Below are positions 10,501 through 19,232 of a stretch of 64,000 bases of DNA, in pieces. Under the pieces are notes generated by a model. The model was given only the letters and a program-made list of their open reading frames with translations. It had not been told where the DNA came from and ran no database searches. This DNA is from Acidobacteriota bacterium (GTDB lineage: Bacteria > Acidobacteriota > Terriglobia > Acidiferrales > UBA7541), in contig JABCZG010000001.1 in NCBI GenBank assembly GCA_013289835.1, positions 287,071 to 351,070 on the forward strand, read 5' to 3'. Position 1 is the stretch's first letter, and each line of letters starts with the position of its first letter. Made by a program: the position numbers and the translations under genes.

Positions 10501-11096
10501 GCTACGATCTGCACCTGATTCTCAATTTGGAAGATTTGACTATTGGAGCCTCCCGGTCCTTGCTGCAGTGGAAGGTTTTGAGAATTTCCGTTGGAAGAAC
10601 GTGCGTCGTCACCGAACACGCCAGGGGCTAGCCGGAGTAGTTCGTATGGGTCGCGTCCGAACGAAGGTAAGTTGTTTATCTGCTGGTTGGAGATTGTGCC
10701 TGAAATGTTGGCATCCTCGCTCTGCAGGTCGGTCAGGGTTTCGCCGTTCACTGTGACTGTTGAAGACACCTGGCCTACCACCATTGTCACGTCTACACCG
10801 CGGGCCTGTTCCGCATTGACGTCTATGTTCTTGATTTCCTTCTTCTCGAAGCTTGCTGCCTCCACAGTCAGGGTGTATGTCCCGGGCGGAAGTTCCGTGA
10901 AGTGATAGAAGCCCGTGTCGTTAGACGTAGCCTCATGCTGAATACCAGTATCCTGGCTCTTGAGTGTAAGTTTGGCACCCGCCACGGCTCCGCCACTTTT
11001 GTCTGTGACCGTGCCCTGTAATCCGGCTTTGTACTGCGCATAAGCGGAGACGGCGAAGAGGGAGAGCAAAATCGCAAGCAGGACTTTCAAACGCAT
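7527..11096 (-). CDS. TonB-dependent outer-membrane receptor, Oar-like (receptor 1)
   Basis: 1189 residues. Signal peptide MRLKVLLAILLSLFAVSAYA, then a carboxypeptidase regulatory-like beta-sandwich (GLQGTVTDKSGGAVAGAKL to about residue 105), a plug (SFGRDPYELLRLAPG; YQIDGVSAN; EIQVLSSTYSAEDGRNSGAQ), and a long beta-barrel ending in the aromatic FQAHFNF expected for Bam recognition. This is the Oar/Cna-B-type receptor expanded in Acidobacteria, importing oligomers or complexed nutrients using TonB energy. GAGGTGA precedes the ATG. Co-orientation with GH39 and divergence from LacI regulator 1 suggest import of glycan breakdown products. The substrate is inferred only from neighbours. Confidence 0.9.
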   Translation of the reverse strand: MRLKVLLAILLSLFAVSAYAQYKAGLQGTVTDKSGGAVAGAKLTLKSQDTGIQHEATSNDTGFYHFTELPPGTYTLTVEAASFEKKEIKNIDVNAEQARGVDVTMVVGQVSSTVTVNGETLTDLQSEDANISGTISNQQINNLPSFGRDPYELLRLAPGVFGDDARSSNGNSQNLPLQQGPGGSNSQIFQIENQVQIVADGQRVSANNYQIDGVSANSLGWGGAAVITPDEESVREIQVLSSTYSAEDGRNSGAQVKVISKNGTNAFHGSGIVQFDDPGLNAYNKYHGPFGGPVRVNDKDRQFGGSLGGPVFHNSLFFFFSYEGVRQNNPTIALNQVVETQAFRQYVISNNPSSLAAKVFGTAGVAPRIISVLPNSTSNCCSFDPAIPLGGYYDNSACVVGGVTQAAGTGCGPAAGVGAEFEHANVLNPFSSSGNEYNGRLDYNRGKNQFFYSSYFSRLNQSQGGDRPIDDLTLAPFNWLLTFGWNRTLTTTMLNDFRFNITRWSYNQIASSTNTDFGIPFYNIFDFNSAVGGPNGVPGCCINAGAGRGGTTPAIFSQTTFDFRDTVSRFVGAQNLKFGVDIGKNLNNNNEQGGARPLFQFSSFMDWANDAPQFEAITVDPRTGSLPVGQRNFRSSIYALFVQDDWKLRSNLTLNLGLRWEYFSPLTDTQNLISNYEFGPNGLTDGKVVAGQQLYNKDLHNFGPRLGFAWSPKRLNDKVVIRGGFGINYNRIYDNILDPVRFNTPFAADLTGCCAGPGTTPASVGIDYVLGTSNSPFSYPANPLLAFGVDPNTGGLCASKACTSDIPITIWGSRPNLPNAYVYTYSLGWQWEFVRDTTLQVGYAGSSSHRLIRSVDLNRLNPGDTFDDTMDFMQNTGSNGQPCGPTNPTCTAPHLTGNAALGVGGRIFFPMADVDANYNALLVRVNHRFAHGFVLNGSYTFSKTLDFASYEIGPQQDYPYNQSLDYGPADYDARHFFVINGVWDLPIFRNRHDLVGKTLGGWNVSGVFTYHTGFPWTPVSFGPQNNNPEGDGYRPDRPTSYAGTCFNSPGNAQFINGVCPTTTARPGNAPNDPNFPTLLTNCGAGIDNCFTTAFPRNQPPIGRNSFPGPTFKQVDLSLGKRFGLPSMRLIGENAVIDFRANFYNAFNILNVAPIPNFSSNDDLTNTFSFGRSPGGLAGRVIEFQAHFNF

Positions 11097-11116
11097 GGTT
11101 TCACCTCGAGATCAGC

Positions 11117-11131
11117 ATTCGAAAAACGAAT
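11117..11131. repeat. Short inverted repeat ATTCG-N5-CGAAT
   Basis: A 5-bp inverted repeat with an A5 spacer lies 21 bases upstream of the TonB receptor 1 start and next to the larger palindrome at 11136. It may be part of the promoter/operator zone, or chance. Confidence 0.3.
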
Positions 11132-11135
11132 TTAG

Positions 11136-11147
11136 TAAATCGATTTA
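11136..11147. promoter_or_regulatory. Candidate LacI-type operator, perfect palindrome TAAATCGATTTA
   Basis: A perfect 12-bp palindrome with the central CG usual for LacI/GalR operators, in the intergenic region between TonB receptor 1 (minus) and LacI regulator 1 (plus). It lies 40 bases before the receptor start and differs from the AGAATACC operator used further along. Autoregulation and control of the receptor-GH39 unit by LacI regulator 1 is the natural inference. Confidence 0.5.
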
Positions 11148-11366
11148 TCCCCGGTTCTGGGAAGCATGAAACACCCGTTGCACGAGTGTTGTCAAGAGCA
11201 TATTTTGTCCCGGTGGAGAAGAGGCCATCAAAAGCAAAGAAGGATGTCAGTTCAATATCCGAGTTGTCTGTTCACTTCTGCACACTTCGCCAGTCCACTT
11301 CGCGCGGGTACTTCTTCGCTTGCCCGGCAAACTCCTGTGTGCCAGACTACGCGCATTGAACACCCC

Positions 11367-12440
11367 ATGATTCGTCCTAAAGCGGGTGCAACTGCCCGGC
11401 CACGCGGAGGCCATTCCGCGCAGACGGTGAGTTTGAAGTTTCTGGCAGAGCATCTAGGTCTTTCGCCAGCTACGGTTTCACTTGTCATCAATCGATCTCC
11501 CGCGGCCAAGTCCATCCCCCACCGCACCCAGGAGCGCATCCGGGCAGCCGCACGCGAACTGAATTACCGGCCGAATTTCATGGCGCGCTCGCTGCGGGCG
11601 CAACGGAGCTTCACCATCGGGGTCGTCGTTCCGGAAATCAGCGAGGGATATGCCGCGCTGGTGCTGTCCGGCATTGAAGATCACTTGCTCGAGGAGGGCT
11701 ACTTTTATTTTGTCGTCAGCCACCGCCACCGCGCCGACCTGATCGACGAATATCCGCGGCTTTTGCAGCAGCGCGCGGTTGAGGGCCTTATTGCCGTAGA
11801 CACCGCGTGTCATGAAGGCGTGAACATTCCGGTGGTGGCGGTCTCGGGCCATCGCGAAATCCCCGGGGTAACCAATATCGCTCTGAACCATCTGCGAGCC
11901 ACTCGACTGGCCATCGAGCACCTCACGCAACTCGGGCACAGCAAGATCGCCTACATCAAGGGCCAGGAGTTCAGTTCGGATACGGAAGTGCGCTGGGAAG
12001 CCGTGCGCGATGCCGCGAAGGAGCTGGGCCTTGAGATCAACGAGCGGTTGGTTGGGCAACTGGAGGGGGAATCGCCATCGCCGGAATTAGGTTATCAAGT
12101 CACGAGGAAAATTCTTGCGACTGGAGAGCCCTTCACCGCGCTGTTTGCCTTCAATGATATTTCCGCAATCGGCGCGATCCGCGCGCTCCGGGAGGCAGGG
12201 CGGCGCGTCCCCGAGGATGTCTCCGTGGTGGGCTTCGACGATATTCAGAGCGCCGCATTTCAGAATCCCGCACTGACGACCGTGCGGCAACCGCTGCGCC
12301 AAATGGGAATCATCGCCGCGGAAACACTTTTGCGCCGCATCAATGCCTCCTCAAAAGCCCCCTACCCCAAAAACATCCACGTGGAACCAGAGCTGATCGT
12401 CCGCGAGACGACGGCCCGCCCGGCCAGCAAATCCCACTGA
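11367..12440 (+). CDS. LacI family transcriptional regulator 1
   Basis: 357 residues from the ATG at 11367; the open frame extends to 11166, but the first 67 residues have no family resemblance. The N-terminal helix-turn-helix is [23 protein letters not shown] (20-42), the hinge is [14 protein letters not shown], then a periplasmic-binding-protein-like effector domain (IGVVVPEIS ... [20 protein letters not shown] ... VVGFDDI). Expected to be a dimeric repressor released by a sugar. It diverges from TonB receptor 1/GH39. Strongly similar in sequence to the two other LacI proteins in this window, but with a different recognition helix (PATVSLVIN). Confidence 0.92.
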   Translation: MIRPKAGATARPRGGHSAQTVSLKFLAEHLGLSPATVSLVINRSPAAKSIPHRTQERIRAAARELNYRPNFMARSLRAQRSFTIGVVVPEISEGYAALVLSGIEDHLLEEGYFYFVVSHRHRADLIDEYPRLLQQRAVEGLIAVDTACHEGVNIPVVAVSGHREIPGVTNIALNHLRATRLAIEHLTQLGHSKIAYIKGQEFSSDTEVRWEAVRDAAKELGLEINERLVGQLEGESPSPELGYQVTRKILATGEPFTALFAFNDISAIGAIRALREAGRRVPEDVSVVGFDDIQSAAFQNPALTTVRQPLRQMGIIAAETLLRRINASSKAPYPKNIHVEPELIVRETTARPASKSH

Positions 12441-12582
12441 GCTACGAACTGCTCGCGCCCATCCAGCGTCTCTCGATCACGCATCATGATTGAGGCCAGC
12501 TCTCCTGCGGGCACGCAGACCTTGGTAGAGGCTTTATGTTATCGTGGGAATTGATACGCTGCCCGCCGACGGGAGATCCGTC

Positions 12583-14862
12583 ATGCAAGTCCAACAAATA
12601 GGCCTTTCACACGCGCGATTCGTCTTGGCGATCATTCTAATGTTCTGGCCGCCAGTTGCGGGCTTCGGGCAAACCAGCGCGGCTTCGCAAGTGAATGCCG
12701 GGACGGCAGACTTCGAAGCAGTGGCAAAATCGGCCACAGCTGCGCGGGAAGCCGGCCATATTGACGAAGCAATTGGAGAGTACCGGCGCGCCGTGGAGAT
12801 GAATCCAGGATGGGAAGAAGGCTGGTGGTATCTCGGGACGCTACTTTACGACGGGGATCGCTACTCAGAAGCGAATCCAGCGTTCCAAAAGCTGGTAGAG
12901 CTCGCTCCGGGCGCGGGGCCGGGATGGAGTTTCCTGGGGCTTTGCGAATTCGAGACGAAGGATTACGGAAAATCGCTGGAGCATTTGGAAAAAGGGCTTG
13001 CGTTCGGGGACGGTGACGATCCGGAGATCGCGCGGGTTTCGAAGTATCACCTGGCATTGCTACTGATTCGCGGCGGCGAATTTGAGCGCGCGACCAAGCT
13101 GCTTACTTCGACGTTTGGACAGAGCGAGATGTCGGCGCAGCTCAAGATTGCGCTGGGATTGGCGATACTGCGCGTGCCGCTCTTGCCCGATGAGCTAGAT
13201 CCTTCTCAAGACGCGCTGGTTCACGCGGCTGGCGAGGCCGCGGGAGCCGTCGCGCAAGATAATTCAGCGAGGTCGCTGACTGCGTTTTCTTCCTTATTGA
13301 AGGACTACCCGAGCGCGCCTTACTTGCATTATGCCTATGGGAAGGCGCTGGCTTCGGCTGGACGGGACGAAAATGCGCTGAGGCAGCAAGAGGAGGAGGT
13401 GGCCATTTCGCCGAAGAGCGCGATGCCGTGGATCGAAATAAGTCAGCTGGAGCTTCGTTTACAGCATCCGCAGAAGGCGTTGCATGCGGCGGAGGAAGCA
13501 GTAAAACGAGCGCCAGATTTGCCGGCTTCGCACAAGGCGCTGGGAGAAATTTTACAAACACTCGGCAAAAAAGAAAAAGCTAAGGAGGAACTCGCGCTCG
13601 GAGAAAAGATGGAGGGCGGAACGTCTCCCAGGGAGGTGCGAATCGCGCAGATGTATTCGAATCGCACCAGTGCAACGGGTAATGGGAACGCGCAGACAAC
13701 TGCTCGCCAAGCGAGCGGCTCGGCGTCCGGGAGTTTCGAGGAATATTCTAGCCGGGCGGCGACAGCACAGGCTGCGGGTGATGCAGACCAGGCGATTCAG
13801 AATTTTCAGCAGGCTTTGCAATTGCGGCCGGATTGGGATGACGGCCGCTGGAATCTGGCCATGTTGCATTATTCTGCTGGGCACTTTTCTGAGGCCATTG
13901 CCGAGCTCAAGCGCTGGGTGGAGCGCCGGCCAAACTTTGGAACGGCATGGGCGGTGATGGGGCTTTGCGAATTTGAGATGAAGGATTACAAGAATGCGCT
14001 ACTCCATTTGCAGCGTGGCGAGGAACTAGGCTTCGGTGGAAGTCCGGAAGCGATAGGCCTTGCGAGATATCACCTGGCGGTATTGGAGAATCGAAGCAGC
14101 CAGTTCGAAAGCGCCATGGAGACACTAGCGCCGGGCACACGTTCGGGGACGCTTGCAAAAGAAGTTCAAATCGCTCTCGGAATGGCGCTGCTCCGAATGC
14201 CCTTGCTTCCGGAACAAGTGGAACCGTCAAAAGAGTCTCTGGTGCAGTCTGCGGGCGAGATCGCTGCGCAACTGCTGAATAGCAAATACGACCAGGCTTT
14301 TCCCAGATTCCAAGTTCTGTTGAAGGAGTATCCCTCGGTTCCCTTCATTCACTATGCCTATGGGACAGCACTTGGCGCACTCTCCGAATTTGACGAGGCG
14401 GAAATAGAACTGCGCGCAGAATTGCAAGTTTCGCCGGGAAGCGAATTGCCTTACGTCAGCTTGGCATCAGTGGCGCTAAAGCGTCACCGTCCGGCAGAGG
14501 CGCTGGCTTTCGCTCAGCGTGCGGTACAACTCGCTCCCGACTCCGCCGAATCGCACTACGTTCTTGGACGTGCGTGCCTCGAGCTCGGTCAGGACGAGCA
14601 GGCGGTCCATGAACTCGCAACGGCTAGCAAGCTAGCTCCGGGTAGTCCCGAGGTGCACTTCAATCTCGCGAAGGCCTATGCTAAAGCGAAACTTCCCGAA
14701 AAGGCGGAGCAGGAGCGGGCCATTTTTGCGCGCTTGAATGCACTGGCTGAAGAGCAGCGGAGCCGTTCTGGGAATCAGGCGTACGGCGGTTCGCACGACG
14801 CCGGCGAATTCACGTCGGGGCGCGTCGAAACAGAGAAGCCAGCAGCGCCTCAGCATCCCTAG
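12583..14862 (+). CDS. Exported TPR protein with large internal duplication
   Basis: 759 residues from the ATG at 12583, chosen for GGGAG seven bases upstream and because the signal peptide (FVLAIILMFWPPVAGFGQ) then sits correctly; a frame-consistent GTG at 12544 exists. The mature protein is made of tetratricopeptide repeats. It consists of two related halves of about 330 residues, starting near 12709 and 13732. Compare MNPGWEEGWWYLGTLLYDG with LRPDWDDGRWNLAMLHYSAG, and LLKDYPSAPYLHYAYG with LLKEYPSVPFIHYAYG. Probably a periplasmic protein-interaction scaffold. It sits between LacI regulator 1 and the convergent GH3 gene. No partner is known. Confidence 0.85.
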   Translation: MQVQQIGLSHARFVLAIILMFWPPVAGFGQTSAASQVNAGTADFEAVAKSATAAREAGHIDEAIGEYRRAVEMNPGWEEGWWYLGTLLYDGDRYSEANPAFQKLVELAPGAGPGWSFLGLCEFETKDYGKSLEHLEKGLAFGDGDDPEIARVSKYHLALLLIRGGEFERATKLLTSTFGQSEMSAQLKIALGLAILRVPLLPDELDPSQDALVHAAGEAAGAVAQDNSARSLTAFSSLLKDYPSAPYLHYAYGKALASAGRDENALRQQEEEVAISPKSAMPWIEISQLELRLQHPQKALHAAEEAVKRAPDLPASHKALGEILQTLGKKEKAKEELALGEKMEGGTSPREVRIAQMYSNRTSATGNGNAQTTARQASGSASGSFEEYSSRAATAQAAGDADQAIQNFQQALQLRPDWDDGRWNLAMLHYSAGHFSEAIAELKRWVERRPNFGTAWAVMGLCEFEMKDYKNALLHLQRGEELGFGGSPEAIGLARYHLAVLENRSSQFESAMETLAPGTRSGTLAKEVQIALGMALLRMPLLPEQVEPSKESLVQSAGEIAAQLLNSKYDQAFPRFQVLLKEYPSVPFIHYAYGTALGALSEFDEAEIELRAELQVSPGSELPYVSLASVALKRHRPAEALAFAQRAVQLAPDSAESHYVLGRACLELGQDEQAVHELATASKLAPGSPEVHFNLAKAYAKAKLPEKAEQERAIFARLNALAEEQRSRSGNQAYGGSHDAGEFTSGRVETEKPAAPQHP

Positions 14863-14918
14863 TTCTGGCCCAAATCCGACACTGGCCGAGAACACTTGAT
14901 TCGCTGCAAGGATTTTGG

Positions 14919-17237
14919 CTACTTTACGATAACGAAATCTGCCTTCTCGCCCTCCGCAGAGCTGGGACCGATCCACACGGTGGCGCTTGCCGGCTCAACC
15001 AAATCCTGCATATCGATGTTCCAGAAGGCAAGTTCATCGCGTCCTACGGCGAATTCGACCCGCTTTGATTCTCCCGGCGAGAGAGTGAGCCTTCGAAATC
15101 CTTCGAGTTGTTTTACCGGAAGAGCGACGCTGGTTCCCCGAAGGCGGACGTAGAGTTCCACAATTTCATCGCCAGCGCGCGATCCGGCATTTCTTACTGT
15201 GGTCGACACATGCAGCGCTTGCGCCGTCTTTTCGTTGAGCCCACTAGCACTAATCTGTGCCGCGCTCAGCTCTAAGGGGGAGTAAATAAACTTCGTATAA
15301 CTAAGTCCATATCCAAAGGGAAAGAGCGCCGCATTCGGCTCGTCCACATAGCGCGAATGATATTTCTCGCCTTTGTTGCCGGGCGGGCGACTGAGATCAA
15401 CACCGCCGGCGGGACGCCCGGTATTCAATGCATCATAGTAGAGAGGCTCTTGGCCCTCGGTGCGGGGCACGGAAACAGTGAGTTTTCCGCTCGGACTCAC
15501 ATCGCCGAAAAGTGTTCGCACGAGGGCCGACCCCGCTTGCACTCCCGGAAACCAAGCCTGCAAAATTGCCTGGACGCGACCTGCGGCCCAAGTGAGGGTC
15601 AGTGGACGGCCGCTGAAAACAACTAACACAACCGGTTTCCCTGTTGCGGCAACTGCTTCCAATAGCTGTTGTTGGTTTCCCGGCAGACCGAGATGGGAGC
15701 GGGAAGCCGCTTCCCCGCTCATCCACCAGGAGTCCTCGCCCAGAGCCATGACAACCACGTCCGCCCGTTTGGCGGTGGCCACGGCTTCGGCGAAGCCGCT
15801 GTCTGCATTGGTTAGAATTTCAGTGCCTTGCGCGTAAAGCAGATGTCCGGCCGCTTGCTGCATTCGCGAAGTCAACGCCGCTCGTAACGTCACCACGTCC
15901 GCGGCATTGCCCCGTGCGTGCCAGGGACCGAGCATATCGGAAGCATTGTCGGCCATGGGACCAATCAGGGCAATGGTGCGGACGTCATGGGACAGCGGGA
16001 GGGTCGCTTTGTCCCCCGACTCGCCGTTTTTTAGCAGCACAAAAGAGCGTTCCGCCAGAGTGCGAGCGAATTCCACATCGACAGTATCAAGTTGCGGTGG
16101 TCCACTGGCCTGGGGCTCAGAGGTATAAGGATGATCGAACAATCCGAGGGCGAATTTTACGCGGAGCACCCGACGAGCTGCCTGGTCCACGGCGCTTTCC
16201 GGAACGGCGCCGGAACGCACGAGTTCCGCCAGATGCGAGGCGAATAAGTTGCTTTCCAGATCGATGTCGAGTCCCGCGAGAAGAGCCTTGCGGGCTGCTG
16301 ACGCGCCGTCCAGGGCGGTTCCGTGGGCGATCATCTCATGCACCGATCCGTAGTCGCTGATGACCACACCCGGAAATCGCCACTCTTGGCGGAGAATGTG
16401 CGTCAGGGTAAACCAGTTAGAAGTAGCGGGCACACCGTTGAGGGTATTGAAGGCGCTCATGACGGACCCGCCGCCGGCTTTCACGGCGGCATAGAAAGGC
16501 GGTAGGTAGATTTGACGCAGCGTGCGCTCGGAGATGTCCACGGTGTTGTAGTCTCGTCCTGCTTCGGCGGCTCCATATGCGACGAAATGCTTCATGCAAG
16601 CGAGCATGGACTGGGGATCGTCAAGCCGGGCGCCTTGATAACCGCGCACGTAAGCGACAGCCATGGCGGAGCCCAAGTATGGGTCTTCCCCCGCGCCTTC
16701 CACGATGCGTCCCCATCGGGCATCCCGGGCAACGTCAATCATGGGAGAAAACGTCCAGCGGACACCCTCGCGAGTGGCCTCCTTGGCGGCGATTCGCGAA
16801 GCCCGTTCGACCAGCGAAGGATCCCAGGTCGAGGCCATGGCCAGGGGAACCGGGAAAATGGTGCGGTATCCGTGAATCACATCTAATGCGAACAGGAGTG
16901 GAATGTGAAGCCGGGATTTTTCGATAGCGAGCTTCTGCAATGCATTTGTTTCCGCTGCCCCGGTGGCATTTTCGAACGAGCCCATCTGGCCGTTGGCGAT
17001 CTGCTGGCGGTAGTCGGTACGAGCCGTCCCAGGTCCGTTGGCGCTGTCCGCGGAGAAATGGACCAGTTGGCCGATCTTTTCTTCCAGCGTCATCTGGCTG
17101 AGCAATTTGGTGATCCGTTGCTCGATTGCGGGATCGTCCAGCTGTGGATTCAGCGTTTGCCCTTGGAGATTGCAGAAAGGCCACGCGGAAGCAAGAACCA
17201 GAAGCAAAATACGGACCGAATATACTTTGGAAGCCAT
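14919..17237 (-). CDS. bglX: Glycoside hydrolase family 3 beta-glucosidase (BglX-like), exported
   Basis: 772 residues from ATG 17237, which has AGAGGG upstream; an upstream in-frame ATG at 17258 adds seven residues. A signal peptide (VRILLLVLASAWPFCNLQG) is followed by the GH3 N-terminal barrel with KHF (216-218) and the nucleophile aspartate in VVISDYGS (D295), then the alpha/beta-sandwich domain and a C-terminal fibronectin-III-like domain (AGDEIVELYVRL). The length matches periplasmic BglX. It removes glucose or xylose from non-reducing ends of beta-linked oligomers. A clear copy of the 20-bp operator lies 54 bases upstream, tying it to the TonB2 and GH16/GH30 units. Confidence 0.93.
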   Translation of the reverse strand: MASKVYSVRILLLVLASAWPFCNLQGQTLNPQLDDPAIEQRITKLLSQMTLEEKIGQLVHFSADSANGPGTARTDYRQQIANGQMGSFENATGAAETNALQKLAIEKSRLHIPLLFALDVIHGYRTIFPVPLAMASTWDPSLVERASRIAAKEATREGVRWTFSPMIDVARDARWGRIVEGAGEDPYLGSAMAVAYVRGYQGARLDDPQSMLACMKHFVAYGAAEAGRDYNTVDISERTLRQIYLPPFYAAVKAGGGSVMSAFNTLNGVPATSNWFTLTHILRQEWRFPGVVISDYGSVHEMIAHGTALDGASAARKALLAGLDIDLESNLFASHLAELVRSGAVPESAVDQAARRVLRVKFALGLFDHPYTSEPQASGPPQLDTVDVEFARTLAERSFVLLKNGESGDKATLPLSHDVRTIALIGPMADNASDMLGPWHARGNAADVVTLRAALTSRMQQAAGHLLYAQGTEILTNADSGFAEAVATAKRADVVVMALGEDSWWMSGEAASRSHLGLPGNQQQLLEAVAATGKPVVLVVFSGRPLTLTWAAGRVQAILQAWFPGVQAGSALVRTLFGDVSPSGKLTVSVPRTEGQEPLYYDALNTGRPAGGVDLSRPPGNKGEKYHSRYVDEPNAALFPFGYGLSYTKFIYSPLELSAAQISASGLNEKTAQALHVSTTVRNAGSRAGDEIVELYVRLRGTSVALPVKQLEGFRRLTLSPGESKRVEFAVGRDELAFWNIDMQDLVEPASATVWIGPSSAEGEKADFVIVK

Positions 17238-17290
17238 ATTTCTGAGCCCTCTTCTCATCCTAAAAGGTGCCCCTTATGAGCCAAATGCTA

Positions 17291-17310
17291 CTAGAAAACC
17301 GGTATTCTAG
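17291..17310 (-). promoter_or_regulatory. LacI-type operator upstream of GH3 (CTAGAATACCGGTTTTCTAG on the minus strand)
   Basis: The best copy of the shared palindrome: 18 of 20 positions are symmetric. The half-site contains TAGAAT, which also resembles a -10 hexamer facing GH3, so binding could block the promoter directly. The surrounding 17238-17456 has no gene and is the leader between GH3 and the ASPIC gene of the preceding operon. Confidence 0.75.
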
Positions 17311-17456
17311 CAACGCATGGAATAATGCAAAGCAACGGGAGCTGCAGAACTGAGGCGCCCCGGCTGTGCCCGCGTGATCTCCAATCCGAAGGTTTGCTTG
17401 AAGGCAAGTTGGTGACTTAGGTGTCAGCCGCTAAGCATCTTAGAGATATCTGCTAG

Positions 17457-19232
17457 TCAGTGGCGTGGCACAGAGACGGGCCGCATCCGCTCGTGCGGCA
17501 CAATTCCTTCACCTTCCTTCACCGCGTAAAAGTGGTCAGCCGCAAGACTCGTTAGAGTTTCGGTCTTGCCCGAGGGCCAGAGAATGTCGACGCGGTCCAC
17601 GCGTTCGTGCGAACCGAGACCGAAGTGGATTCGAAGGTCATTCTGCGACAGGTAACTTCCACCGCTGCGGACTTCATCTACTTGAATCAGATCTCCGGCC
17701 GCAGCCTTGACGCGCGCATTCAGAGCGAGACGATTGCTCTTCGTTCCCGCGAGCTCGAATCCGATCCAGTGGTTACGGTTCCCTCCCTCTTCGCGCAGGA
17801 TCATCGGCTTGCCATCCAAATTCTCGACGACGATGTCAACGTGACCGTCGTTGAAGAGATCACCGAAAGCCGCGCCGCGACTAACCTGGGGGATCTGAAT
17901 CGCAGGGCCGACGAGTTTGCTGATATTGCGAAAGGTACCGTCGCGCTGGTTCAGGAACAGGAGCTTTGGTTCCCGGTATCTGGCCCCGACATCAAGAGTG
18001 TCCACCTGGGGGTAGACATGCCCGTTTACTAAAAAAAGGTCCGGCCAACCGTCATTATCAAAGTCTAAAAATGCGGTACCCCAGCCAACATAGGGAATTG
18101 TCGGCGTCGCGACGCCCGCCTGGAAGGAAACGTCGGTGAAACTCATTCCTCCATCATTGCGGAACAGCGCTGCGTACTCTTCCGAGAAGTGGGTGACAAA
18201 AAGAGAGAGGCGGCCCGTGTGCAGATAGTCGCCGAGGGCGACTCCCATGCCGGCTTGTTCAGAGCCGTCCTGGCTCACAGCCGTCCCTGCGAGAAAACCT
18301 ATTTCCGTGAAGTGGCCCTTTCCGTCGTTTCGATAGAGGAAATTTGGCGTGGAATCGTTCGCGACAAAGAGATCCAGGCGACCATCCTCATTGAAGTCTG
18401 ACCAGACGGCGCCTAAACCGTAATAGCCGTGAGGATCATCCACCCCCGCAGCCTTAGATACATCCGTGAAGGTGCCATCTCCATTGTTGTGAAACAGAAG
18501 GTCTCCAGCACCTTTCAGCCCCCTTGGACCGCACTGCACGGCCAGGCCGTGATACTGACAGGTCTTGCTAGACCCAAATTTGGGAAGGTCGTCGAGGTGA
18601 AAATCCACGTAATGGGAAACGAACAGGTCCACCCAGCCGTCGCCGTCGTAGTCCCCGAAGGCGGCGCCAGTCGCGTACTGTGTATCCGTTAGGCCGGCCT
18701 GTTTGGTCACATCCGTGAAGGTGCCGTCGCCATTGTTGCGGTACAGGACAACTCCCCCGAGACAAGTAACCAGTAGGTCCGGCCATCCGTCATTGTTGTA
18801 ATCACCAACCGCCGCTCCCATCGCAAAACAGGGATATCCCACGCCCGCCTTATCGGTCACATCAGTGAATGTCCCATCGCCGTTGTTATGATACAGAGCG
18901 CCGCGAGCTTTCTTGCCGGCAAGCGCCATGTCCACGGTTGGTGCGTTTGTAAAGTAAATATCGGGCAGCCCGTCCCGGTCGTAATCAATCAAGGCTATCC
19001 CGCCGGCCATGGACTCAACAATGTATTTCTTGTCGGATGACGACAGATGCTCAAACTTAATGCCCGCGGAATCGGTGATGTCCACGAGTTGCGGCAGTTG
19101 GCTCACCGGCTGGTTCGGGACCAATTGGCCGAGAAGGCTCATCGAAAACGCGCCCAAAGCTAAGAACGCGGCCGGGACACCCGGAAAGCCCCGGCGAGGC
19201 GACGCACAGAATGACGACGAAGTATGGGTCAC
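17457..19232 (-). CDS. CRTAC1-like FG-GAP/VCBS beta-propeller with ASPIC/UnbV domain (propeller A)
   Basis: 591 residues, exported ([15 protein letters not shown]). About seven FG-GAP/VCBS blades carry calcium-loop motifs such as [36 protein letters not shown] and DFDNDGWPD. The last 80 or so residues are the ASPIC/UnbV domain ([22 protein letters not shown] ... WPSGKTETL). The family is common in Acidobacteria; its biochemical role is largely unknown. The GTG start overlaps the stop of the upstream TPR gene by four bases, so it is the last cistron of the TonB2-TPR-TPR operon. It is closely related to propeller B (34941). Confidence 0.88.
   Translation of the reverse strand: MTHTSSSFCASPRRGFPGVPAAFLALGAFSMSLLGQLVPNQPVSQLPQLVDITDSAGIKFEHLSSSDKKYIVESMAGGIALIDYDRDGLPDIYFTNAPTVDMALAGKKARGALYHNNGDGTFTDVTDKAGVGYPCFAMGAAVGDYNNDGWPDLLVTCLGGVVLYRNNGDGTFTDVTKQAGLTDTQYATGAAFGDYDGDGWVDLFVSHYVDFHLDDLPKFGSSKTCQYHGLAVQCGPRGLKGAGDLLFHNNGDGTFTDVSKAAGVDDPHGYYGLGAVWSDFNEDGRLDLFVANDSTPNFLYRNDGKGHFTEIGFLAGTAVSQDGSEQAGMGVALGDYLHTGRLSLFVTHFSEEYAALFRNDGGMSFTDVSFQAGVATPTIPYVGWGTAFLDFDNDGWPDLFLVNGHVYPQVDTLDVGARYREPKLLFLNQRDGTFRNISKLVGPAIQIPQVSRGAAFGDLFNDGHVDIVVENLDGKPMILREEGGNRNHWIGFELAGTKSNRLALNARVKAAAGDLIQVDEVRSGGSYLSQNDLRIHFGLGSHERVDRVDILWPSGKTETLTSLAADHFYAVKEGEGIVPHERMRPVSVPRH

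Noticed and set aside
11148..11162. CCCCGGTTCTGGG resembling the AGAATACC operator near LacI 1
   Set aside because: Only a few core positions match and AGAATACC is absent.
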